Assembly (NCBI GenBank): GCA_963700745.1
Contig: CAVOYT010000002.1
Span: forward strand, 186,001 to 250,000
Origin: UBA10649 sp963700745
GTDB lineage: Bacteria > Actinomycetota > Actinomycetes > S36-B12
Direction of reading: 5' to 3'
Length of the DNA: 64,000 bases
Position numbers and translations under genes: made by a program. A model generated the notes under the pieces. That model ran no database searches. It saw only the letters and a program-made list of their open reading frames with translations, and had not been told where the DNA came from. Shown here piece after piece: positions 17,657 through 27,447 of the stretch. Within the stretch, counting starts at the first letter, position 1, and every line of letters starts with the position of its first letter.

Positions 17657-18706
17657 ATGCGCTCTCGAATCGGGGCCGCGGCGCTGCTGGCGATCTTCTT
17701 CGTGGGTTCGCCGCCGGCCGTGGCCGCCGACGACGTATCCACCGTGTGCCGGTTCACCGACGAACGCTTCACCGAGATCAGCGGGATGACGTACTCGCAG
17801 CGGCACCCGGGCGTGCTCTACCTGCACAACGACTCATCCGGTGGCCCACGGATCTACGCCGTCGACGGGCGCACCTGCGAGACGCTCGCCACCTTGACCA
17901 TCGCGGGGATCGACGCACGTGACCTGGAGGCGATCGGGTCCGGGCGAGATGCGCGCGGGCGACCCATCCTGTGGGTGGCCGACATCGGGGACAACGTGGA
18001 TTCGTGGCCCGAGGTCCGGCTGCACCGGGTCCGCGAGCCGAAGGTCCTCCGGGACCGCACGCTGAAGCCGCGGACGTACCGGTTCACCTACTCCGATCGG
18101 CCGCACAACGCCGAGACGATCCTCACCGACCCGAACTCCACTCGGGTCTGGGTGGTCACGAAGCAGTCCGCCCGGGGGCGCATGTACGCCCTGCCCCGCA
18201 ACCTGTCCGAGCAGAGGGTCAACATCGCCCGGCCGGTCGGCCGCGAGGGAGCGTTCGTGACCGACGGCGCCGTCAGCCCCGATGCCTCCCGGTACGTGCT
18301 GCGGGACTACGTCGACGCGCAGGTCTTCACGGGCCTCCCGCCGGGTCGTGATCCGCAGCGGGTCTACCTGCCGCTCCAGCTCCAGGGTGAGGCCGTGACC
18401 TGGACGTCGGACGGGGCGGCGCTGCTGGTCGCGAGCGAGCGCGACGACCGGCTGCTGCGCGTGGAGCTGCCGGAATCGGCGCGCGCCGCGACACCCCCGT
18501 CGTCCGTCGCTGTGTCCCCCTCCGCGACGCCCCCCTCGCCGAGCGAGCAGACGTTGGGCTCGGCAGAGGTGGGCGAACCCCAACAACCGCCCGATCAACG
18601 AGGTTGGGTGATTCCGGTGGCCGTCGGGCTGGTGGCGCTGGCCGGGCTGGTCATCGCGGGGATGGAGCTGCAGCGACGTCGGGGACGGGGCGCGCCACCA
18701 GGATGA
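17657..18706 (+). CDS. Secreted propeller-like protein with C-terminal membrane anchor
   Basis: The 349-residue protein starts with a signal peptide cleaved near PAVAADD. A beta-rich domain follows (ISGMTYSQRHPGVLYLHND, RDLEAIGSG, LWVADIGDN, AETILTDPNSTRVWVVTK) that looks like an esterase-like or WD/YWTD propeller fold. Next come a Pro/Ser-rich linker and one C-terminal membrane helix with a basic tail. It is therefore probably displayed on the cell surface. The 28-residue gene just upstream is likely co-transcribed. Its 3' end overlaps the convergent MFS gene by 56 bp. Confidence 0.75.
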   Translation: MRSRIGAAALLAIFFVGSPPAVAADDVSTVCRFTDERFTEISGMTYSQRHPGVLYLHNDSSGGPRIYAVDGRTCETLATLTIAGIDARDLEAIGSGRDARGRPILWVADIGDNVDSWPEVRLHRVREPKVLRDRTLKPRTYRFTYSDRPHNAETILTDPNSTRVWVVTKQSARGRMYALPRNLSEQRVNIARPVGREGAFVTDGAVSPDASRYVLRDYVDAQVFTGLPPGRDPQRVYLPLQLQGEAVTWTSDGAALLVASERDDRLLRVELPESARAATPPSSVAVSPSATPPSPSEQTLGSAEVGEPQQPPDQRGWVIPVAVGLVALAGLVIAGMELQRRRGRGAPPG

Positions 18707-19863
18707 CGAGCCCGGTGATGAGCAGCACCGGCACCAGGAGGAACGCCACATGCACCCCGACGGCGTCGGCGAGGACGCCGAGGGCGAAGGGGGCCACCGC
18801 GATGGCGACGCTGGCTGCGATGGAAGCACCGGCGCTGGCGCGGTCGGTCATTCCGCCCGAGGCGCGAACCGCGCGTGCCACGCCCAGGGGCCAGTGGACG
18901 CCGATCCCGATGCCGGTCAGCAGCAGGCCGAGGAGGACGACCGGCCACAGGGTGAACGCCCACGCGATGACGAAGGACGCGAGCGCAAAGAGGACGGACC
19001 CGCGCAGCAGGCGCTCGGTGGGGAACCGCTGCGCCAGGCGCGCGCCGGCGAGGCGCCCGATGAGCATCCCGCCGGTCACCGACGCCAACGAGGCCGCCGC
19101 CGCGGCCGGGCCGAAGTCGCACCGCTCGCGCAGCAGGTCCGCACCCCAGAAGGTGAGGCAGAACTCGGCGCCGATGAAGCAGGTGACGGCGATGAGCGTC
19201 CAGTAGACCGACGCGGTGAACCGACCCCCCTGCGACTCGCGGACGGCCAGCCCGCGCGTGCCGAACACGGCGATGCTTCGGCCGCGCCAGATCTCGACGA
19301 GAACCAGGGCGATGACGACGATCCACATTCCCCACCGCCACCCCAGGACGGTGGCGGCCCCGATGCCGATGGCGAGGGGTCCCGAGCAGGCCGGCCAGCG
19401 AGGCCAGGGCATTGGCCTGAGTCAGCGCCGACGGACCGGCCGGCCCCTGGTAGTCGAGCAGGAATGCGTTGATGGTGATCAGCAGGAAGGTGCCGAAGAA
19501 GCCGGCCAGCGCGGCGCCGGTCATGGACACGAGCGGTGAGGCGCCCGGCATCGTGTAGATCAGGACGGAGGCCGCGGCTCCGATGGCGCACACGCGCATG
19601 ATGAGCCCGCGGCCCCAGCGGGTCACGAGTCGCGCCGCCAGGAGAGCGCCCACCAGGCCGCCGACGGCCAGGGCCGTGCCGTGCAGAGCGGCGACGGACC
19701 GGCTGGTGCCCTGCTCGTCGCGCAGGAGCGCCTGGGTGGCCCCGAAGGCGTAGAGGAACCAGGCCCAGAACGCCAGTTGCACATAGCTGATCCACGTCGG
19801 CCGGTCCTGGGCTGGGCGGGTCGTTCCTACTGGCTCGGGTCCCTCGAGCCAGGGCTCGGTCAC
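18651..19863 (-). CDS. MFS transporter (Rv0876c-like)
   Basis: This is a twelve-helix major facilitator. The N-terminal half is read from GTG 19863 (TWISYVQLAFWAWFLYAFGA, then GFFGTFLLITINAFLLDY). The C-terminal half lies in another frame (GPLAIGIGAATVLGW to VLLITGLVILVARPVP). A single extra base at about 19376-19381 (GGGG, then T) separates them; removing it restores LLGPLAIGIG. The substrate is unknown. The start overlaps the serC stop (GTGA), so the two are translationally coupled. Confidence 0.82.
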
Positions 19864-20996
19864 GTCAGTTGCGCGATGACATAGTCGATGCAGCGCGTGA
19901 GGGCGCGGACATCGTCAGGATCGACGGACGGGAAGACGGCGATCCGGAGCTGGTTGCGACCGAGCTTCCGGTAGGGCTCGGTGTCCACGATGCCGTTGAG
20001 TCGCAGGGCCTTCGTGATCGAGGTCGCGTCGACAGCCTCATCGATGTCGATCGTCGCCACAACCCCGGACCGCAGGGCCGGATCGCTGACGAACGGAGTG
20101 GCGATGTCGGTGGCGGCGGCCCAGTCGTAGAGCACACCCGACGATTCGCTCGTGCGGGCGACGCACCAGTCCAGGCCGCCGTTGCGCGTTGAACCAGTCG
20201 ACCTGCTCGGCCATCATGAGGATGGTCGCTAGCGCGGGTGTGTTGTACGTCTGGTCCAGGCGTGAGTTGTCGATCGCGGTCTGCAGATCCAGGAAGTCGG
20301 GGATCCACCGCCCGGAGCCCTTGATCTCCGCGGCGCGTTCGATCGGCGGCGGGGGACATGAGCGCGAACCAGATCCCGCCGTCCGACCCGAAGCTCTTCT
20401 GCGGCGCGAAGTAGTAGGCGTCGAAGTCGGCAGCGTCGACGGCCAGGCCACCGGCGCCGCTGGTCGCGTCGATGATCATGAGGGCACCGTGGTCGGCGTC
20501 CGCCACCCGGTGCGGGGTCACGGCCACTCCGGTGGAGGTCTCGTTGTGCGGGCTGCAGTAGGCGTCGACGCCCACCTCGGCGGCGAACGACGGGCGCCGA
20601 GCCCGGATCGGACTTCAGGATCGTGGGATCGCCCAGGTGCGGGGCCTTCGCGACGCCGCTGGCGAACTTCGCGCCGAACTCGCCGAACGACAGGAACTGC
20701 GCACGATCGCGGATCAGGCCGAAGGATGCGACGTCCCAGAAGGCGGTCGAGCCGCCATTGCCCAGCACGACCTCGTAGCCCTCCGGCAGGTCGAACAGGT
20801 CCGCAAGGCCGATGCGCAGACGACCGACCTGGGACTTCACGGTCTTCTGGCGGTGCGAGGTGCCCAGATAGGACTGCCACACCGATCCCAGGGCCTCGAC
20901 CTGCTCCTTGCGGACCTTGGAGGGCCCGGCTCCGAAACGGCCGTCGGCCGGGAGGAGGTCAGCGGGGATACGGATGTCTTCTGGCGATGCGGCCAC
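19860..20996 (-). CDS. serC: Phosphoserine aminotransferase
   Basis: A PLP enzyme making O-phospho-L-serine from 3-phosphohydroxypyruvate and glutamate. It has the actinobacterial N-terminus PADGRFGAGPSKVRKEQ, the nucleotide-loop GNGGSTAFWD, HNETSTGV, and the PLP lysine in FAPQKSFGSDGG. The gene carries three single-base frameshifts, at about 20592-20594 (GGG), 20351-20355 (GGGGG) and 20184-20190. Correcting them gives one complete protein of about 377 residues, so I treat them as sequence errors. GTG 20996 is chosen for the AGGAGA upstream. Loss of SerC would block serine and pyridoxine supply, which makes true decay unlikely. Confidence 0.93.
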
Positions 20997-21038
20997 GGAC
21001 GGTTCTCTCCTGCGGTAGTGGTGAGTTGCCCTCAAACC

Positions 21039-22166
21039 CTAGAGCGTGGGCGCGTAGTCGCTCGGGGCGACCATCGACGTATCCCAGCCGGGCACCTGCT
21101 CCGGAGTGCGCGGGCCCGGCCCCACGTAGCGCGCGGACGGCCGGATGAGCCGGCCGGTGCGCTTCTGCTCGAGGATGTGCGAGCTCCAGCCGGCCAGTCG
21201 CGCGCAGGTGAACATGGACGTGAAGAGCGGGGCCGGCACTTCGGCGAAGTCCAGGACGATGGCCGCCCAGAACTCGACGTTGGTCTCCAGCACGCGGTCC
21301 GGGCGTCGTTCACGGAGTTCCTTCAGCGCCGCCTGCTCGAGTGCCTCGGCGACCTCGTAGCGCGGCGCACCGAGCTCGCGCGCGGTGCGCCGGAGCACTC
21401 GGGCTCGGGGATCCTCGGCGCGGTATACGCGGTGGCCGAATCCCATCAGGCGCTCATTGCGGTCGAGCACGCCCCGCACGTAGGCCTGCGCGTCGCCCGT
21501 GCGCTCGATCTCCTCGATCATCCCGAGCACGCGTGACGGTGCCCCGCCGTGCAGGGGGCCGCTCATGGCGCCGATGGCTCCGGAGATGGCCGCCGCGACG
21601 TCGGCGCCGGTCGATGCGATGACCCGGGCCGTGAATGTCGAGGCGTTCATGCCGTGCTCGGCGGCGGACACGAAGTAGGCATCGATGGCCTGGATGTGCT
21701 TGGGGTCCGGCTCCCCGCGCCAACGGCGCATGAAGCGCTCCACGACGGTCCTGGCCTCGTCGATGTGGGACTGGGGCACCATCGGCCTGCCGATGCCCCG
21801 GGCCGACTGCGCGACGAAGGACAGGGCCATGACGGACACATGCGCGAGGTTCTCTCGCGCCGTGTCATCGTCGATGTCGAGCAGCGGGTGCAGGCCCCAT
21901 GCGGGTGCCAGCATCGCGATGGCCGACTGAACGTCGACCCGGACGTCACCGGAGTGGATCGGGATCGGGAACGGCTCCGCGGGCGGAAGTCCAGGGTTGA
22001 ACTCGTTGTCGACGAGCAGGCCCCACACGTTGCCGAACGAGACCTTGCCGACGAGGTTCTCGATGTCGACACCGCGGTACCGCAGGACGCTGCCATCTCG
22101 GTCGGGCTCGGCGATCTGCGTCTCGAAGGCGACTACTCCCTCGAGGCCCGGGACGAACTCGGCCAC
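21039..22166 (-). CDS. citA: Citrate synthase (CitA type)
   Basis: The enzyme condenses acetyl-CoA and oxaloacetate to citrate. Catalytic histidines are visible in MSGPLHGGAPS and GFGHRVYRAEDPRA, and the acidic residue region is VEFWAAIVLDFAEVP. The length (375 residues from GTG 22166) fits the short bacterial type II form. GTG 22166 is preceded by AGGGAG at 6 nt spacing; a longer frame to 22256 would overlap the divergent pdxH promoter. The gene lies 42 bp upstream of serC on the same strand. Confidence 0.93.
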   Translation of the reverse strand: MAEFVPGLEGVVAFETQIAEPDRDGSVLRYRGVDIENLVGKVSFGNVWGLLVDNEFNPGLPPAEPFPIPIHSGDVRVDVQSAIAMLAPAWGLHPLLDIDDDTARENLAHVSVMALSFVAQSARGIGRPMVPQSHIDEARTVVERFMRRWRGEPDPKHIQAIDAYFVSAAEHGMNASTFTARVIASTGADVAAAISGAIGAMSGPLHGGAPSRVLGMIEEIERTGDAQAYVRGVLDRNERLMGFGHRVYRAEDPRARVLRRTARELGAPRYEVAEALEQAALKELRERRPDRVLETNVEFWAAIVLDFAEVPAPLFTSMFTCARLAGWSSHILEQKRTGRLIRPSARYVGPGPRTPEQVPGWDTSMVAPSDYAPTL

Positions 22167-22240
22167 GATGTGCTCCCTACGGTTGAGTGCGCTACCGCGC
22201 CCATTCAACATCCCACCCGCTTTCGTGATGAGATCGGGCC

Positions 22241-22952
22241 ATGAGTTTGTGGTCACCGCCGCCGGAGGATGCCCCCCGCCGGCTCGCCGACCTGCGCGTG
22301 TCCTACGACGCGGGCATCTTGGAGGAAGGGCAGGTGGCGTCCACTCCGCTGGCCCAGTTTCGGGACTGGTTCGACGAGGCGGTGGCCCTCGGCCTGCCGG
22401 AGCCGAACGCCATGATCCTGGCCACCGCTGGCGCTGGGGGCCAGCCGAGCGCTCGGACCGTCCTGCTCAAGGACGTCGACGAGCGGGGCTTCGTCTTCTA
22501 CACCAACCTGGGGTCGCGAAAGAGCCGCGAACTGACCGAGAACCCCCTCGCCTCCCTGGTCTTCCCGTGGTTCGCGATGCATCGCCAGGTCGTCGTCGTC
22601 GGCCGGGCCGAGCAGGTTTCCCGGACGGAGGCGGCCGAGTACTTCGCGAGCCGCCCGCACGGCTCGCAGCTCGGGGCGTGGGCGAGCCGTCAGTCGGCCG
22701 TCATCGAGGGCCGGGCCGGGCTCGAGGCGCGATACGAGGAACTGCAGGATCAGTACCCCGAGGGTGCCGACGTGCCGCTTCCGGACTTCTGGGGCGGGTG
22801 GCTGGTGCGGCCGCAGTCGGTGGAGTTCTGGCAGGGTCGCACCTCACGGCTGCACGACCGGCTGCGCTTCACGGTGCCAGCAGGAGGGTCGAGCGACCCT
22901 CGCTGGCCTCGGTGACGCGTCAGCCTGGTTCGTCGAGCGGCTGTCCCCCTGA
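22241..22952 (+). CDS. pdxH: Pyridoxamine 5'-phosphate oxidase
   Basis: An FMN enzyme that oxidises pyridoxamine or pyridoxine phosphate to PLP, the cofactor of the neighbouring SerC. Seen: PSARTVLLKDVDERGFVFYT, SRKSRELTENP, FMN contacts RQVVVVGRAEQV, and the substrate motif VEFWQGRTSRLHDRL. The literal frame stops at 22915. The expected C-terminal GDASAWFVERLSP is in the next frame and ends at 22952, so a one-base insertion lies between about 22872 and 22905. It is divergent from citA. Confidence 0.92.
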
Positions 22953-23043
22953 GTCGACGCGCGCGAAGCCTCCCCGAACCCAGCGCCGGTCATGCATCAG
23001 GTTGAGTCGAGGACGCCACGGGGCGCCGCAACGGCTCGATGGT

Positions 23044-23373
23044 TCAGCTGAGGAACAGGGTGACCGAGGCGCTCCCGCACTGTGACGGGTCGGTTGCACC
23101 CAGAGCCTTCTCCAACTCGGTGCACTGAGGGTCGGCGTGCCTGGGGTCCAAGCCGAGCTGGAACTCACGCAGGTTGGTGATGCCGTCGTGGTCGGCGTCC
23201 CCGCGCGCATTGGGCTTCTTCCAGTTCAGGTTGTGCTTGCGCTCCCACCGGTCCGGCATGCCATCGCCGTCGGTGTCGCGGCCCAGGGCCTGCGCCGGGG
23301 TGGCGATGGCGAGGGTCGTGCCGACGACGACCGTCATCGCGATCGTGGTGACGCGAATGAGCGGACGGATCAT
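23044..23373 (-). CDS. Secreted calcium-binding-repeat protein
   Basis: This 109-residue protein has a signal peptide (cleavage after ATPAQA) and two acidic thrombospondin-type-3-like loops, DTDGDGMPDRWE and DADHDGITNLREF, which bind Ca2+ in related extracellular proteins. Two cysteines (near PQCTE and SQCGS) probably form a disulphide. ATG 23373 follows GAGGAGG. It is a stand-alone module of the sort usually found repeated in adhesins or enzymes; its partner is unknown. Confidence 0.75.
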   Translation of the reverse strand: MIRPLIRVTTIAMTVVVGTTLAIATPAQALGRDTDGDGMPDRWERKHNLNWKKPNARGDADHDGITNLREFQLGLDPRHADPQCTELEKALGATDPSQCGSASVTLFLS

Positions 23374-23478
23374 GGGCACCTCCTCGTGTGGTGGCTTCAG
23401 GGTGGCAGGCGCGTGCCGATCTGGGAAGCCCTGTGGTCGGCCGCGATGTGGACGCAGGGGCGGCGTAGGTTCCGCCCT

Positions 23479-24738
23479 GTGGCACGACTGTTCGCCGACC
23501 TGACACCGCTGAAGGTCAGTGCCCCGTATCGACGGCTCTGGGCTGCTCTCGGCATCAGCAACATCGGCCAGCAGATGACGTCGGTGGCGGTCGGCCTGCA
23601 GGTCTGGGACCTCACCGGATCCAGTTTCATGGTCGGACTTGTCGGCCTGTTCCAGCTGGTCCCGCTCGTGGGGTTCGGACTCTATGGCGGGACGCTGTCC
23701 GACGCCTTCGATCGGCGCCTGGTGGGGACCATCTCCGCGGTCGGGCTTTGGGCGTGCTCGCTCGCGTTCCTGGCCCAGTCGCTGGCGGCCTGGGACCAGA
23801 TCGCGATCCTGTACGGGATCGTGGCCGTCCAGTCTGCGTTCTTCGCGGTGGGCAACCCGGCCCGGCAGGCGATCATCCCGCGCATCGTCTCGGCAGAGCT
23901 GCTGCCTGCGGCGAACGCCCTCGGGATCATCACGTGGACGTTCGGATTCACGCTCGGGCCACTGCTTGGTGGTCTGCTCGTCGCGTTGACAGGCACCGTC
24001 ACCGCTGCCTATGCGGTGGACGTCGTCGCCTTCGCGGTCGTGGTCTGGGCGATGGTGCGCCTGCCGAGCCTCCCGCCCATCGTGTCTCCCGGCGCGCAGC
24101 GGCCGCGCGCCGGCTGGGCATCCGTGCGAGAGGGGTTCGCCTTCCTGAAGGGGAAGCGCAACCTCCAGATGACCTTCTACCAGGACATGGTCGCGATGGT
24201 CTTCGGCATGCCCCGCGCGCTGTTCCCCGCGATCGCTGCCCAGTGGTACGGCGGCGGGATCGCAGATGTCGCGCTGGTGCTCGGCCTGCTGTCCGCAGCA
24301 CCCGCCGTTGGCGCGCTCGTCTCCGGCGTGTTCTCCGGGCCGTTGGGCCACGTCCGCTGGCAGGGTCGGGCGATCGTCGGCGCCATCATCGTGTGGGGTA
24401 CTGCGATCACCATGTTCGGTCTGGTGCGGTACCTGCCGCTCGCGCTGCTGCTTCTCGCCGTCGCCGGGGCGGCGGACAACGTGTCGGCCGTGTTCCGCAC
24501 GACGATCCTGCAGGCGGCCACGCCGGATGAGTACCGCGGACGCCTTCAGGGCGTGTTCACGGTCGTCGTCGCCGGCGGTCCGCGTCTCGGTGATGTGGAG
24601 GCGGGGGCGGTCGCCGCGCTGGCAGGGGAGGCGGTGTCCGTCGTGACCGGCGGCATCGCCTGCATCGTCGGCTCCGTCGGATTGGCGGCCAGGTTCCCGG
24701 AGTTCCTGCGATACGACGCACGCCACCCGATCCCCTGA
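23479..24738 (+). CDS. MFS transporter, EntS-like
   Basis: A twelve-helix exporter (about 419 residues) of the MFS_3/EntS type, with LQVWDLTGSSFMVGLVGLFQ, LYGGTLSDAFDRR (the cytoplasmic loop motif between helices 2 and 3) and NPARQAIIPR. Relatives export siderophores or drugs. The GTG at 23479 has TAGGTT (23466-23471) 7 nt upstream, so it is probably leaderless. Its stop codon lies inside a 20-bp perfect hairpin. Confidence 0.85.
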   Translation: MARLFADLTPLKVSAPYRRLWAALGISNIGQQMTSVAVGLQVWDLTGSSFMVGLVGLFQLVPLVGFGLYGGTLSDAFDRRLVGTISAVGLWACSLAFLAQSLAAWDQIAILYGIVAVQSAFFAVGNPARQAIIPRIVSAELLPAANALGIITWTFGFTLGPLLGGLLVALTGTVTAAYAVDVVAFAVVVWAMVRLPSLPPIVSPGAQRPRAGWASVREGFAFLKGKRNLQMTFYQDMVAMVFGMPRALFPAIAAQWYGGGIADVALVLGLLSAAPAVGALVSGVFSGPLGHVRWQGRAIVGAIIVWGTAITMFGLVRYLPLALLLLAVAGAADNVSAVFRTTILQAATPDEYRGRLQGVFTVVVAGGPRLGDVEAGAVAALAGEAVSVVTGGIACIVGSVGLAARFPEFLRYDARHPIP

Positions 24739-24774
24739 CCGTTTCTCCCACAAAGTGGGAGAAACGGTCAGGGG
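24732..24774. terminator. Perfect 20-bp stem-loop overlapping the MFS stop codon
   Basis: Arms 24732-24751 and 24755-24774 pair perfectly with an AAA loop. It can terminate both the MFS gene and the convergent ParA operon. Its right half is repeated in degenerate form 57 bp downstream. Confidence 0.85.
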
Positions 24775-24776
24775 AC

Positions 24777-24790
24777 GCCCGGATCCGGGC
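24777..24790. repeat. 14-bp perfect palindrome GCCCGGATCCGGGC
   Basis: It lies directly between the strong hairpin (24732-24774) and its degenerate repeat (24806-24828), adding to a dense palindromic tail between convergent genes. Confidence 0.5.
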
Positions 24791-24805
24791 CGAAGTGTCC
24801 AGTCG

Positions 24806-24828
24806 TCCCACAAAGCGGGAGAAACGGA
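24806..24828. repeat. Degenerate second copy of the hairpin half CCCACAAAGCGGGAGAAACGG
   Basis: This segment matches the loop and right arm of the 24732-24774 stem (CCCACAAAGTGGGAGAAACGG) with one change, C for T, that keeps a short stem. Two copies 57 bp apart suggest a small repeat family or local duplication. Confidence 0.55.
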
Positions 24829-25120
24829 TCAGCGTCCGGGTCGCTCCCGCAGCGCCTCGGCGACCAGGTGGTCCACGGACATGCCGCGCCGGCTCGCCTC
24901 GGCTCGGACCGACTTGCGCAGCGACTTCGGCACCTTGACGCCGAGGTCGACGAGCTTGTCCCGATCCGGCGATCCGACGGAGTCGGCCGTGTTCAGGCCC
25001 TTGCGCAGGAAGGACGGTTCGTCCGTGGCGGCCTGCGGCGTGCTCGGGTGGAGGTCGGCATCGCCGGCCTTCCGCAGCCCCTGACGCCCAGGCTGCTCCG
25101 GGCGTCGGCTTCGCCGTCAC
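24829..25120 (-). CDS. Small ribbon-helix-helix-like protein, ParA partner
   Basis: The C-terminal part VKVPKSLRKSVRAEASRRGM followed by SVDHLVAEALRER is a good match to a ribbon-helix-helix DNA-binding fold. The N-terminal part starts at GTG 25120, overlapping the ParA stop (GTGA), and reads VTAKPTPGAAWASGAAE. The two parts are in different frames, so one indel near 25070-25085 is needed; corrected length is about 96 residues. A ParA ATPase followed by a small CopG/RHH-type DNA binder is the usual makeup of a partition pair. The call is inference from these features. Confidence 0.6.
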
Positions 25121-25925
25121 GTCAGGTACCGCCGCAGGGACAGGCGCGGGCCGCGCGGCTCGGGTCGCTTGGGCGGCAGGAGGGTGTCCAGCAGGTCGTC
25201 CATGAGCTCGGACACCTCGCGCGAGCCGGGCGAGTTCCACGAGTGAATGGGGCTCACTGCCCGCTGGGACTGCGGGATGCCGGCGCACTCCGGGATGGGT
25301 GGGTCGTAGACGAGGGCGCCGTGCTCGGCGGCGAGGCGATCGGCGTTGAGGCGCTGCTCGCGGTCGTCCGGACGGAACCGGTTGACCACGACCCAGGACG
25401 CTCGCAGCCCGGGGTTCGTCGCCGCGGCGATGACGTCGATCGCCTCGAGCGCCTCGGTGGCGCCGTGGAGGGCGAAGTGCGTGGGCTCGGTGACGACGAC
25501 GGCTCGATCGGCGGTGCTCAGCGCATTGCGGGTCAGCTCGCCGAGCGAGGGCGGGCAGTCGATGATCACCACGTCGTAGGAACGCGGCAGCGTGGCCAGC
25601 GCCGTGCGCAGGCGCAGCGCGGAGTTGCGGCCCTGCGCGACGTTGCGGTGCTCGAGGGACCGCTCTGCCGGGATGACGGACACCGAGTCCCCCATCCGCT
25701 GACGACGACGGCGTCGGCCGCCACGCCGGGTCGCGCGTCCGCCAGCACGTCGCTCGTCGTGTACGCGGCCGCCTCGACGTCCAGGGCCATGGAGGCGTTC
25801 GCCTGCGGGTCGAGGTCGATCACGAGGGTGCGCAGCCCGCGGTCCCACGCAGCGCTGGCCAGACCGAGGGCGACGGTGGACTTTCCCACCCCGCCCTTCA
25901 TCGAGAGCACGGCGACGACGGTCAT
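25117..25925 (-). CDS. ParA-family ATPase
   Basis: A deviant-Walker ATPase with KGGVGKST at residues 10-17, DLDPQAN (Walker A') and DVVIIDCPPSLGELT (Walker B). It would use ATP-dependent DNA binding to position DNA or another cargo. One indel near 25690-25700 breaks the frame between VVVSGWG and DSVSVIPAERSLEHR. The start is ATG 25925. It is not the chromosomal parAB near the origin as far as can be seen (no parB or gidB nearby), so it is an orphan pair with the RHH gene downstream. Confidence 0.87.
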
Positions 25926-25949
25926 GCTGTCATCCTGTCATCGAACCCG

Positions 25950-26015
25950 CCGATGCCTCGTCACTCGTGGCCGGCAGGGCGCGGCGAGTTGGCGCCACAA
26001 CTGACGAGGCATCGG
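25950..26015. terminator. 14-bp inverted repeat between photolyase and parA
   Basis: CCGATGCCTCGTCA (25950-25963) pairs with 26002-26015 across a 38-nt GC-rich loop. It lies downstream of the photolyase gene and just upstream of parA, so it is a likely terminator of the former. Confidence 0.6.
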
Positions 26016-26031
26016 GTGGGTGGCCTGCGCG

Positions 26032-27390
26032 TCAGCCAACCGTCTTGATGTCGGCGTGGTCGGCCAGGGCCACCTGCCGCTCGGCGGCGTGGTCCACGAT
26101 CCGATCCGGGTAGCCGTGCGCCAGCCCGTCGATCGCCCGCCATGGCTCGTGGACCGAGCCTGCGGGCAGGTGGCGCAGCTCGGGCACGTAGCGCCTGACG
26201 TAGTCGCCGTCGGGGTCGAACTTCAGTCCCTGCAGGACCGGGTTGAACACGCGATAGAAGGGAGAGGCGTCGGTGCCGCAGCCGGCGGTCCACTGCCAGC
26301 CGTGCGCGTTGCTGGCCAGATCGCCGTCCCTGAGCCACTGCATGAACTCCGCCGCGCCCCGCTGCCACGGCAGGTGCAGGTCCTTGACCAGGAAGCTCGC
26401 CACCACCATGCGGACTCGATTGTGCATCCAGCCCTCCGCCCGCAGCTGACGCATACCCGCGTCCACGAGCGGGTAGCCGGTCCGGCCGAGTCGCCATGCC
26501 TCGAACTGGGCGTCAGCCGTCGGGCCGGTGTTCCAGTGCATGACGTCGTCGAACCGAGGGTCGAGGCTGGCCCGCGCGCTGGACGGAGCCTGAGCCAGGA
26601 CGTCGGCGTAGAACTCCCGCCAGGCCAGCTCCTTGCGGAAGACTTCGTCGTCCGGCCCTAGGTCGGCCAGCAGCGAGCGCGGGTGGATCTCGCCCCACTT
26701 GAGGTGGTGGCTCATCGAGCTGGTGCCGGCCACGTCGGGACGGTTGCGCAGCCCGGCATACGCCGCGAGTCCCGAGGCCCGGTACTCCTCCCAGCGGGTC
26801 CAGGCCGCGTCCTCGCCGGCGGGCGGCAGCGCCAGGTCGCCGAGGTCCGGCGGAGCGGGGTACCCGTCGCACTCCATCGGCATCCACCAGTCGACGTCGA
26901 CAGGTGGCGGTGCGGGAGCCGGCCAGCCGTGCGCCTCCCACGCTCGCCAGAACGGCGTGTACACGCGGTACGGAGTGCCGTCATCCTTCGTCACCCGGCC
27001 CGGTGCCACGGCGTACGGGCTGCCGGTGCGCACGAGCGGGACGTCGAGCGCTGCCTCGACCCCGGCGTCTCGACGCCGTCCGTACGGACCGAAGTCGTCG
27101 GCGATGTGCACGCTGGTGGCCCCAGCTGCCCGAACGACCTCCGGCAGAACCTCGACCGGATCGCCATGCTGGAAGAGAAGCGCCCCGCCGAGGCTGGCAT
27201 CCAGCGCGCCCAGCGATGCCACGAGGTAGGCCAGTCGGACGTCTCCCGCCGGCAGCAGCAGCGCGGGGTCCACCACGAAGAGTGGAACCACGCGCGCGTC
27301 GCCGTCCGCTCGAGCCGAGGCGACCGCTGCCAGCAGGGCGGGGTTGTCCGCAAGCCGGAGGTCGCGGCGGAACCACATGACAGCAGGCAT
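26032..27390 (-). CDS. phr: Deoxyribodipyrimidine photolyase
   Basis: A 452-residue FAD/antenna flavoprotein that reverses cyclobutane pyrimidine dimers in blue light. Visible: N-terminal MWFRRDLRLADNPAL (antenna domain), WREFYADVL, the FAD-binding GMRQLRAEGWMHNRVRM and the DGDLASNAHGWQWTAG segment with the electron-transfer tryptophans. ATG 27390 has TAGCCT (27397-27402, minus strand) 6 nt upstream, so it is probably leaderless. It is divergent from the IdeR-type gene with almost overlapping -10 boxes. Confidence 0.95.
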   Translation of the reverse strand: MPAVMWFRRDLRLADNPALLAAVASARADGDARVVPLFVVDPALLLPAGDVRLAYLVASLGALDASLGGALLFQHGDPVEVLPEVVRAAGATSVHIADDFGPYGRRRDAGVEAALDVPLVRTGSPYAVAPGRVTKDDGTPYRVYTPFWRAWEAHGWPAPAPPPVDVDWWMPMECDGYPAPPDLGDLALPPAGEDAAWTRWEEYRASGLAAYAGLRNRPDVAGTSSMSHHLKWGEIHPRSLLADLGPDDEVFRKELAWREFYADVLAQAPSSARASLDPRFDDVMHWNTGPTADAQFEAWRLGRTGYPLVDAGMRQLRAEGWMHNRVRMVVASFLVKDLHLPWQRGAAEFMQWLRDGDLASNAHGWQWTAGCGTDASPFYRVFNPVLQGLKFDPDGDYVRRYVPELRHLPAGSVHEPWRAIDGLAHGYPDRIVDHAAERQVALADHADIKTVG

Positions 27391-27447
27391 CTGGGCAGGC
27401 TAGGCAGTAGGTTGGCCGGAGGCAAACCACAGCGGCTTGGGGGTCTG

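Noticed and set aside
24732..24830. An insertion-sequence end or attachment site
   Set aside because: The stem is a perfect hairpin with a 3-nt loop and contains a stop codon; there is no transposase or integrase gene or target duplication nearby.
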